From: an uncultured Clostridia bacterium
GTDB taxonomy: Bacteria > Bacillota > Clostridia > Christensenellales > UBA1242
DNA length: 8,517 nt
Assembly (NCBI GenBank): GCA_947366645.1
Contig: CANBAX010000034.1
Location: 1-8,517, forward strand
Direction of reading: 5' to 3'
The position numbers and the translations under genes are program-made. The notes under the pieces are model-generated. The model made no database searches, was not told the origin of the DNA, and saw only the letters and a list, made by a program, of their open reading frames with translations. Shown in pieces: positions 1 to 5,472 of this stretch (positions are counted from its first letter, which is position 1; each line of letters begins with the position of its first letter).

Positions 1-6
1 AGGGGG
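1..6 (+). promoter_or_regulatory. Ribosome binding site for the Asp23-family gene
   Basis: A run of AGGGGG lies eight bases before a TTG codon at 15. It decides the start: the nearby ATG at 8 is in another frame and meets a stop after seven codons, while the TTG begins a protein of the expected length for the family. Confidence 0.6.
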
Positions 7-14
7 AATGGAAT

Positions 15-365
15 TTGACAGTCGATACTAATAACTATTATGGCAATATTTCAATTAGCGACAATTCAATTAGAATTGTTGCAGGTTATGCTGCACTAGA
101 TTGTTATGGCGTGGTAGATCTTGTCTCCCGCTCTCTGAAAGATAGTGCTCGTGAATTATTTAAAAAAGAGTCTTATTCCAAAGGGATTAAGATAAGTCAT
201 ATTGACAACAGAATTTTCATTGATGTTTACTGTATTTTAAAATACGGTGTATCTATCAGTGCCGTTGCGGAGTCCCTCCGTGGTACCGTTAAATACAGCG
301 TAGAAAACTTCACTGGTATGCTTGTCGATGCTGTCAATGTTCATGTTGTCGGAGTTAGGATTTAG
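15..365 (+). CDS. Asp23/Gls24 family envelope stress response protein
   Basis: This 116-residue protein covers a whole Asp23/Gls24 (YloU-type) domain. It opens with a short strand (GNISISDNSI), followed by the family's IVAGYAALDCYGVVDL segment, the IFIDVYCILKYGVSIS strand pair, the helix carrying the VAESLRGTVKY motif, and a final VDAVNVHVVGVRI strand. Family members are small cytoplasmic proteins, some held at the membrane by partners, linked to envelope and alkaline stress; the biochemical role is poorly defined. The start is TTG, chosen for the AGGGGG upstream. The frame stays open to the window edge, so a longer form cannot be fully excluded, but the length suits the family. fakA follows after 14 bases, and its ribosome site overlaps this stop codon. 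The same gene order (yloU-yloV) is found in Bacillus. Its promoter lies outside the window. Confidence 0.9.
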   Translation: MTVDTNNYYGNISISDNSIRIVAGYAALDCYGVVDLVSRSLKDSARELFKKESYSKGIKISHIDNRIFIDVYCILKYGVSISAVAESLRGTVKYSVENFTGMLVDAVNVHVVGVRI

Positions 366-379
366 GAGAAAGATGAATT

Positions 380-2014
380 ATGATTAAGAAGATTGACGGA
401 GTCACTTTCCGTAAGATGATTATTGCTGGGGCGGGACTGCTCGAGCAAAATAAAAAATATGTAGATTCACTTAATGTTTTCCCTGTACCAGATGGTGATA
501 CTGGTACCAATATGTTTTTGACTATGAAGTCTGCTGTGAACGAACTTGGCAAATGCATCAACAATAATGTCAAGGAACTTTCTGACGCTTTTGCAAAGGG
601 TGCACTTAAAGGCGCAAGAGGAAATAGTGGGGTTATAACTTCCCAGATTTTTAAGGGCTTTTGTACTGAGATAGGCAAGGCTAGCGATATCACCACTAAG
701 GTATTTGCAAAGGCAATGCAGGAAGGCGCGAATATTGCCTACAAAGCGGTTACAAAGCCTAAGGAAGGTACAATTCTGACAGTCATTCGTGTGATGGCAG
801 AAAACGCTGTTAACGTAGCAAAGAAGTGTGACGATTTTGAGGTGTTTTTAAAGAGCGTGCTTGACACAGGAGAAGAAATCCTTAAACAAACACCAGAGAT
901 GTTGCCTGTTCTTAAAAAAGCTGGGGTTGTTGACGCGGGTGGACGTGGTATTTTAATCATATTTACCGGCTTCTATAAACTCATTATGGGTGAAGAGGAC
1001 TTTGAATTTTCTTTTGAGGACGAGCAGAAACCTCAAACTGTGGACGATGTTATTGCGGACATCACTAACCTTGGCGACATTCAATTTGGTTACTGCACTG
1101 AGTATATGATTATTCATATGAATAAAAAGACTACTGAGGCGGACATTGACAAACTACGCGAAAAACTTATGCAGATAGGTGACAGTGTGATTTGTATCGG
1201 TGACCTCAACCTTGTAAAGGTGCATGTACATTCTAATGAGCCTAACAAGGCGATAGGTTATGCACTTGAACTTGGTGAAATTTATAACATTAAAATTGAA
1301 AACATGAGAGAGCAAAACCGTGAAATCAAGAAAAAAGCCAGCGTACAAGAGCCTACTAAGGAAATTGGTATGGTTGCGGTGGCACCTGGTGACGGGTTAT
1401 CAGCAATTTTCAAAGACCTTGGTGTTGATGAAATTATTGTGGGCGGACAAACCATGAACCCTAGTGCTGAGGACATTGCAGCTGCGGCTGACAAAGTTCC
1501 AGCAAGAAATGTTATTGTTTTCCCTAACAACAAGAATATTGTACTCGCAGCACAGCAAGCAAACGACCTTACAAACAAAAACCTTGTGATTATTCCTACT
1601 AGAAGTGTTCCAGAGGGCATTTCAGGCTCAATAGCCTTCAATCCTGACGCAAGTGTGGAAGAAAACACTGAGGCTATGAATGAGGCAATAAAGAGCGTGA
1701 AATCGGCGTCAGTAACCTATGCGGTAAGAGATACGCATGTTGACGGCTTTGACCTAAGGGTGGGCGAGATTATCGGACTTGATGACAAGGCGATTTTAGC
1801 AAAAGGAAAACTTGTGGCAGATACCACAGAGGCACTTATTGCAAAACTTATGACTGATGAAACAATGACGGTGACACTTTTCTATGGCGAGGATATTCGC
1901 GAGGAAGAGGCAAATGCACTTGCTGAAAAACTTACTGAAAAATACCCAGACTGCGAAGTGTCTTGTGCCTATGGCGGACAGCCAGTATACTATTATTTAG
2001 TTTCGCTTGAATAA
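380..2014 (+). CDS. fakA: Fatty acid kinase ATP-binding subunit FakA (DAK domain, YloV family)
   Basis: FakA binds ATP and phosphorylates a fatty acid held by a DegV-type FakB partner, feeding acyl-phosphate into phospholipid synthesis. The 544 residues match the usual length of about 550. An N-terminal DhaL kinase domain (about 8-200) carries the Mg/ATP motif DGDTGTN at 38-44 and GARGNSGVI at 78-86. A middle domain (about 230-315) includes GYC (C239) and KVHVHS (H282, H284), which fit the metal site described for FakA proteins, and ends with IKIENMREQ. The C-terminal domain contains GMVAVAPGDGL, GGQTMNPS and the final GGQPVYYYLVSLE typical of YloV. The ATG at 380 follows AGGAGA (364-369), which overlaps the preceding stop; another ATG at 373 is out of frame and stops quickly. 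No FakB gene is in view, so it must lie elsewhere. The stop codon TAA runs into a terminator hairpin. Confidence 0.95.
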   Translation: MIKKIDGVTFRKMIIAGAGLLEQNKKYVDSLNVFPVPDGDTGTNMFLTMKSAVNELGKCINNNVKELSDAFAKGALKGARGNSGVITSQIFKGFCTEIGKASDITTKVFAKAMQEGANIAYKAVTKPKEGTILTVIRVMAENAVNVAKKCDDFEVFLKSVLDTGEEILKQTPEMLPVLKKAGVVDAGGRGILIIFTGFYKLIMGEEDFEFSFEDEQKPQTVDDVIADITNLGDIQFGYCTEYMIIHMNKKTTEADIDKLREKLMQIGDSVICIGDLNLVKVHVHSNEPNKAIGYALELGEIYNIKIENMREQNREIKKKASVQEPTKEIGMVAVAPGDGLSAIFKDLGVDEIIVGGQTMNPSAEDIAAAADKVPARNVIVFPNNKNIVLAAQQANDLTNKNLVIIPTRSVPEGISGSIAFNPDASVEENTEAMNEAIKSVKSASVTYAVRDTHVDGFDLRVGEIIGLDDKAILAKGKLVADTTEALIAKLMTDETMTVTLFYGEDIREEEANALAEKLTEKYPDCEVSCAYGGQPVYYYLVSLE

Positions 2015-2042
2015 AAAGTTATGCTTGACATAACTTTTTTTT
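2013..2042 (+). terminator. Intrinsic terminator of the asp23-fakA operon
   Basis: An 11-base-pair perfect stem (2013-2023 with 2029-2039) closes a five-base loop, CTTGA, and is followed by a run of eight T that begins in the right arm (2035-2042). Only two pairs are G-C, so its strength is uncertain. The stem starts inside the fakA stop codon, and the loop plus right arm contain the -35 box of the next promoter. Confidence 0.7.
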
Positions 2043-2052
2043 ATGATACAAT
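2025..2052 (+). promoter_or_regulatory. Sigma-A type promoter for the 200-residue unknown gene
   Basis: A consensus TTGACA at 2025-2030 is separated by 16 bases from TACAAT at 2047-2052. The expected transcript start is near G2059, which leaves a leader of about 10 bases beginning GGAGAAAATT, so the ribosome site sits at the very 5' end of the message. The -35 box lies within the terminator of the preceding operon. Confidence 0.75.
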
Positions 2053-2068
2053 AAGTGTGGAGAAAATT

Positions 2069-2671
2069 ATGGAAAGTTTGATGACTACAAAGGAAATAGT
2101 AAATAAAGCTGAAAACTTAAAACTTAGATTTGCTAAAATGAAAAAAGAGGACAAATTAAGAGGGGATAATGACAATGATATTTTCTTAAAATTTGAAGCT
2201 TGTACAAAATTAAATAACAATGAAAGAAAAATGGCAGAGTATTATAGACTTTTAAGAAAAGAAGCGAAAGTCAAGAAAGAAAAAAGAAATCTATACCAAA
2301 AACAATGTTTTAATATGCTTAAAAGCTTTAAACTTACTCGCGAGCAGGATAAACCTATCAGCCGTGACAACCTTTTAAAATTTGTTAATCTTGAAAGCGA
2401 TATTGACCAGCTTCATAAAGAGGCTTATGTTTTAATTAAAATCTCAGAATATACAAGTTATATTTTTATGAATTCACGATTAAAAGACTCAGCTGCCCTG
2501 CAAAAAGAAATAAATGAAAGTTATAAGGTTCTAGGGGAATTGGAGGCTATATCGCCGGACAAACCACTTTCTTGGAGACATCAAAAGATACTTGGCGGAA
2601 TTTTTAACAAAAAATGCGAAGAAATTACTTCAATTTGGCAAAAACATAGTGAGGAAGGAGAAGGAGAGTAA
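2069..2671 (+). CDS. Uncharacterised charged helical protein
   Basis: I do not recognise this 200-residue protein. It is rich in Lys and Glu, with long stretches that look helical and partly coiled-coil: about residues 8-85 are strongly basic, and a further helical part runs from about 105 to 165. It has no signal peptide, membrane segment, cysteine-pair motif or catalytic signature that I can see. The frame opens at 2021, but that ATG lies upstream of the predicted transcript start, inside the promoter and terminator. I therefore chose the ATG at 2069, which has GGAG at 2059-2062; an ATG at 2081 is a weaker alternative. The codons look more A-rich than those of the flanking housekeeping genes. 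It has its own promoter and terminator, so it is a single-gene unit. Its neighbours, fakA and tlyA, do not indicate a role. The steady open frame, promoter and ribosome site make it a convincing gene. Confidence 0.8.
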   Translation: MESLMTTKEIVNKAENLKLRFAKMKKEDKLRGDNDNDIFLKFEACTKLNNNERKMAEYYRLLRKEAKVKKEKRNLYQKQCFNMLKSFKLTREQDKPISRDNLLKFVNLESDIDQLHKEAYVLIKISEYTSYIFMNSRLKDSAALQKEINESYKVLGELEAISPDKPLSWRHQKILGGIFNKKCEEITSIWQKHSEEGEGE

Positions 2672-2700
2672 AGATATTGAGTAAAATCAATATCTTTTTT
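2670..2700 (+). terminator. Intrinsic terminator after the 200-residue unknown gene
   Basis: Left arm AAAGATATTGA (2670-2680) pairs perfectly with TCAATATCTTT (2687-2697) around a six-base loop GTAAAA. A run of six T (2695-2700) begins within the right arm. The stem starts at the second base of the stop codon. As with the fakA terminator, the stem is AT-rich with a short T tract. Confidence 0.8.
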
Positions 2701-2710
2701 CTTTTGAAAG

Positions 2711-2719
2711 TGCTAAAAT
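2711..2719 (+). promoter_or_regulatory. Extended -10 promoter for tlyA
   Basis: TGCTAAAAT matches the extended -10 form TGnTATAAT with one change. There is no good -35 box at the right distance (TATCTT at 2691-2696 is the nearest candidate), which extended -10 promoters can tolerate. Counting seven bases from the end of the -10 puts transcript start at A2726, the first base of the tlyA start codon. Confidence 0.55.
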
Positions 2720-2725
2720 ATATCT

Positions 2726-3514
2726 ATGGAAAGACTTGATGTATTTCTTGTGAAAAGGGAGATGTTTTCTTCCAGAGAAAAAGCGCAAGAGGGAGTAAAG
2801 CATGGCAGAGTAGAGGTTAATGGCAAGGTTATAAAAAAGCCTTCCTTTATGGTTATGAATGATGACAAAATTGAAGTGAAGAAAGTAGATGAGTATGTTT
2901 CACGCGGGGCTTACAAATTAAAAACTGCATATGAAAACTTTGAACTTAATTTTAAAGACAGGGTTGTGCTTGACATAGGTGCTAGCACTGGTGGTTTTAC
3001 TCAGTATGCTCTTTCTTATGGCGCGAAAAAGGTGTACAGCGTAGATGTGGGCAGGGGCGAACTAAGTCCAGTTTTAAGGCAGGATAAGCGTGTTGTAAAT
3101 ATGGAAGGGCAGGATTTTCGTGCCCTCGAAAAAGATAAATGCGCAGATGTGAATATGATAATAGGCGACCTATCTTTTATCTCTTTAAAACACATATTTC
3201 CTAAAATTGTAGAACTTTTTGGAAGCAAAATTGAAATTGTTATGTTATTCAAGCCGCAGTTTGAGTGTGGAAAAGAGGTGGCAAAAAAATATAAAGGTGT
3301 GGTGCTTGATAGAAAGCTTCACATAAAACTTTTAGAGGAATTTTCAGCATACCTTTCCACTTTTGGCTTTATAATTTCAGGGCTTTGTCCTTCCGCCATT
3401 CGTGGCAAAGAGGGCAATATTGAATATCTATTTCATCTTAACGGAATAGTTAAACATGAAGTAAACATTCCAAAAGTGGTGGAAAAAGCCTTTACAAACA
3501 AAAAAACGGACTAA
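2726..3514 (+). CDS. tlyA: TlyA family rRNA (cytidine-2'-O)-methyltransferase
   Basis: TlyA enzymes add a 2'-O-methyl group to cytidine in 16S and/or 23S rRNA using S-adenosylmethionine; older annotations call them hemolysin A. The 262 residues match the family length. An S4 RNA-binding domain fills about residues 1-60 (MERLDVFLVK, then GRVEVNGKVIKKPS). An FtsJ-like Rossmann methyltransferase domain follows, with the SAM-binding motif DIGASTGGFT at 83-92. The likely catalytic tetrad is K64 (SRGAYKL), D148 (GDLSF), K176 (FKPQFE) and E233 (NIEYL). The start must be near the ATG at 2726, because the S4 domain begins with the first residues. However, no ribosome binding site precedes it; the nearest purine run, GAAAG, is 15 bases away. 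With the -10 placement this suggests a leaderless message. The stop codon sits in the loop of a terminator hairpin shared with the convergent gene. Whether this enzyme modifies one or both rRNAs cannot be told from the sequence. Confidence 0.93.
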   Translation: MERLDVFLVKREMFSSREKAQEGVKHGRVEVNGKVIKKPSFMVMNDDKIEVKKVDEYVSRGAYKLKTAYENFELNFKDRVVLDIGASTGGFTQYALSYGAKKVYSVDVGRGELSPVLRQDKRVVNMEGQDFRALEKDKCADVNMIIGDLSFISLKHIFPKIVELFGSKIEIVMLFKPQFECGKEVAKKYKGVVLDRKLHIKLLEEFSAYLSTFGFIISGLCPSAIRGKEGNIEYLFHLNGIVKHEVNIPKVVEKAFTNKKTD

Positions 3515-3529
3515 ATTGTCCGCTTTTTT
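3501..3529. terminator. Bidirectional intrinsic terminator between tlyA and the convergent gene
   Basis: CGGAC (3507-3511) pairs with GTCCG (3518-3522) around a six-base loop that contains the tlyA stop codon. A bulged C at 3523 is followed by further pairing of AAAAAA (3501-3506) with TTTTTT (3524-3529). Read on either strand, the hairpin is followed by a T run, so it can end tlyA on plus and the gene at 3532-4182 on minus. Confidence 0.85.
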
Positions 3530-3531
3530 AA

Positions 3532-4182
3532 TTAAAATCTGCCGGCAGTAGGGTATAGTGGTAAATCCTGTAAGCCTTGGCAGACATCGCTGTCTTGTGC
3601 CGCTTGGCATGGTGGTACCACTGGGTAACCGTAAGATGGAATAAGCAAATCTACAACCGAAGTTACCTTAATCATGATTTGAATGCACGCGGTTACTGTG
3701 AAAGTGTTATCAGCGGTGTAAGAACCAATATTGCTTGATAGCAGAGCGGTTGCCGTGATATTCACTGGGGTAGATGCTGGCTGTGGTACGAAAAGTACAA
3801 CACGCTTCTGTACTGTGACAGAACTTGACGCTGTGCCGAGTACACCATTTGCATCTCTATAAGTAACTGTTACTGGAATTGTCACTGTCATACTAACATT
3901 TGCGTAGTTAGGAGAAGATTCAATTCGGTCTACTACAAGGTCGGTAACGGTGGCAGGTGCGCCAATGGTATTTACCGCAGACACAAAGGTAAGAGGGAAA
4001 GCGGGATTTTCTGGGTTATAGCCAGTCACTGGAAGTATTACACCTGTTTCTGTTTTTTGGCTTACGCAAGCGTCAAACACCTTAGTAGTTTCTATCATAA
4101 CTTTTTCACAGATTCCATTTAGTGGATTGCCCACCATAGGTCCTGGTCGGTTAGGATTTGTATTGTTTATAAAAAACGACAT
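3532..4182 (-). CDS. Uncharacterised Val/Thr-rich protein with five cysteines, possibly spore or surface associated
   Basis: The 216-residue product has no clear enzyme motif, signal peptide or membrane segment. The N-terminus is Asn/Pro-rich, followed by ICEKVMIETTKVFDACVSQK (about 24-43). The middle (about 60-180) is rich in Val, Thr, Ser and Ile in alternating patterns (SMTVTIPVTVTYRDANG), as expected of a beta-sandwich. The C-terminal part contains VVDLLIPSYGYPVVPPC and ends PLYPTAGRF. Cysteines are at 25, 39, 166, 192 and 201. The N-terminal cysteine segment and the IPSYGY-PPC segment remind me of uncharacterised clostridial proteins thought to belong to the spore surface, but this is recollection and not a firm family match. 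The ATG at 4182 is preceded by a perfect AAAGGAGG seven bases away. It is a single-gene unit on the opposite strand to all its neighbours, which suggests separate regulation. It ends two bases before the shared terminator. Confidence 0.8.
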   Translation of the reverse strand: MSFFINNTNPNRPGPMVGNPLNGICEKVMIETTKVFDACVSQKTETGVILPVTGYNPENPAFPLTFVSAVNTIGAPATVTDLVVDRIESSPNYANVSMTVTIPVTVTYRDANGVLGTASSSVTVQKRVVLFVPQPASTPVNITATALLSSNIGSYTADNTFTVTACIQIMIKVTSVVDLLIPSYGYPVVPPCQAAQDSDVCQGLQDLPLYPTAGRF

Positions 4183-4189
4183 TTATTAA

Positions 4190-4197
4190 CCTCCTTT
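4190..4197 (-). promoter_or_regulatory. Strong ribosome binding site for the minus-strand gene
   Basis: On the minus strand the sequence is AAAGGAGG, seven bases before the ATG at 4182. It is a full match to the anti-Shine-Dalgarno sequence and the strongest such site in the window, so it fixes the start and suggests high translation. Confidence 0.85.
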
Positions 4198-4308
4198 AGT
4201 TTATGCTTAAACTTCATCTAGGATAGGGCATCCATAGGTAGCAGAGTTTTGCATACACTTTAAAATATGCGTTAAGGGGTGTAATTTGTGCATAAAAGCC
4301 TATTTTAT

Positions 4309-4338
4309 TTGCATATATGGGCAGGGTTGTGGTAAAAT
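4309..4338 (+). promoter_or_regulatory. Promoter of the prfB-tsaD-pnuC-trhP operon
   Basis: TTGCAT (4309-4314) lies 18 bases before TAAAAT (4333-4338), with TG at 4330-4331 giving an extended -10. The predicted transcript start is near G4345, leaving a leader of about 11 bases that includes the GAGG ribosome site (4347-4350). The -35 overlaps one copy of a TTTGCATA direct repeat (4308-4315) whose other copy is at 4248-4255. No other promoter is evident before the end of the operon. Confidence 0.65.
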
Positions 4339-4355
4339 TTAAAAGCGAGGAATTT

Positions 4356-5451
4356 ATGGTTTTAGATAATATTAAAGAAAAATTAAATACCTATAAAGGT
4401 GATTTATCCTTTTTAAAGGAGTGTCTTTGACCCGAACAAATTAAATTTAACCCTGACAGAACTTAAAGATAAACAACTTGAAGCGGATTTTTACTCCGAC
4501 CCTAAAATTGCTTTAAAGGTAGGAAAAGAAATAAAGGATATCGAAAATAAACTCAGCCTTATTAATGGACTTGAAAGTAAGATTAACGACGCTGACGCAC
4601 TTATTGAAATGATAGAAGAAAGCGGGGAAGAGGAACTTGGAAAAGAACTTGAAGAGTTAGTTTTTACGCTTTCACAGCAACTTGAAAACGCTAAGATTTC
4701 CACCCTTCTTAATGGCAAATATGACTCCAGCGATGCGATTATAACCATTCACGCTGGTGCGGGTGGTACTGAGGCGCAGGACTGGGCAGATATGCTATAT
4801 CGAATGTACTCGATGTACTGCGACAAAAATGGCTTTAAACGTAAAGTTTTAGATGTCCTTGAAGGAGATGAGGCGGGGCTTAAAGTGGTCACTTTTGAAG
4901 TGAGTGGCACAAACGCTTACGGCTATCTAAAGGCAGAAAAAGGGGTACATCGCTTAGTGCGAATTTCGCCTTTTGATTCCAACGCACGCCGACACACAAG
5001 TTTTGCGAGTGTGGAAATTATGCCTAAAATTGAGGATGCGCCAGACATTGAGATAAGGCCAGACGACCTTAAAATTGATACCTATCGCGCCTCTGGTGCG
5101 GGTGGACAGCACATTAATAAAACGGACAGTGCGGTGCGTATTACACATATTCCAACTGGAATAGTGGTTGCCTGCCAGACAGAACGCAGTCAGGTGCAAA
5201 ACAAGGAAACAGCAATGAGTATGCTCTACTCTCGTCTTGTGGAAAAGCGTGAAAGCGAGGAGGCGGAGAAGCTTGCCTCCATACGTGGCGAGATTAAAAA
5301 AATAGAATGGGGAAGCCAGATACGCAGTTATGTTTTCTGTCCTTACACACTTGTTAAAGACCATAGGACGGGGTATGAGGACAGTAACATTCAAAGCGTC
5401 ATGGACGGAAATATTCAAGAATTTATTAATGATTATTTAAAAAAGGTGTAA
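4356..5451 (+). CDS. prfB: Peptide chain release factor 2 (programmed +1 frameshift)
   Basis: RF2 reads UGA and UAA stop codons and triggers peptide release on the ribosome. The coding sequence is join(4356..4427,4429..5451): 24 codons end in CTT, the next codon is an in-frame TGA (4428-4430), and reading resumes one base later at GAC. The product is 364 residues, as expected. The stop-codon-reading tripeptide SPF is at about 204-206 (VRISPFDSN) and the catalytic GGQ at about 249-251 (ASGAGGQHINKTDSAVR), one residue off the E. coli numbering. The N-terminal helical region (about 1-100) precedes the catalytic core. The ATG at 4356 has GAGG five bases upstream. Frameshifting at the TGA lets RF2 control its own synthesis: low RF2 slows termination and favours the shift. 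The internal ATG at 4609 would miss the N-terminal domain and is not the start. It is the first gene of a four-gene operon, with tsaD 21 bases downstream. Confidence 0.97.
4417..4431 (+). promoter_or_regulatory. prfB programmed +1 frameshift site
   Basis: The signal AGGAG (4417-4421), then TGT, CTT and TGAC follows the standard RF2 recoding layout: an internal Shine-Dalgarno-like sequence ends three bases before the CTT slip codon, which is followed by TGA and C. The ribosome slips from CUU to UUU and continues with GAC. This is the self-regulation switch of RF2. Confidence 0.95.
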
Positions 5452-5472
5452 AAGCACTAAATCGAGGAATAT

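Noticed and set aside
8..31. ATG at 8 as start of the first gene
   Set aside because: It is out of frame with the Asp23 domain and stops after seven codons.
355..1668. Minus-strand open frames across the fakA region (355-696, 739-960, 1154-1348, 1282-1668)
   Set aside because: They lie opposite a well-conserved gene, with no recognisable domain or ribosome site; they are shadows.
2025..2047. TATGAT at 2042-2047 as the -10 box paired with TTGACA
   Set aside because: The spacer would be only 11 bases; TACAAT at 2047-2052 gives 16.
2021..2068. A longer start (ATG at 2021) for the 200-residue gene
   Set aside because: It lies inside the terminator and promoter, upstream of the predicted transcript start, and has no ribosome site; the ATG at 2069 has GGAG.
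3428..3610. A 60-residue minus-strand frame across the tlyA end and the shared terminator
   Set aside because: It crosses the terminator and overlaps two better-supported genes.
4356..4430. A broken or pseudogene prfB, because its first 24 codons end in TGA
   Set aside because: The TGA sits in a complete RF2 frameshift signal, and the +1 frame continues without a stop into full-length RF2.
4954..5418. A 154-residue minus-strand frame opposite prfB
   Set aside because: It lies antisense to the conserved RF2 core and resembles no protein family.
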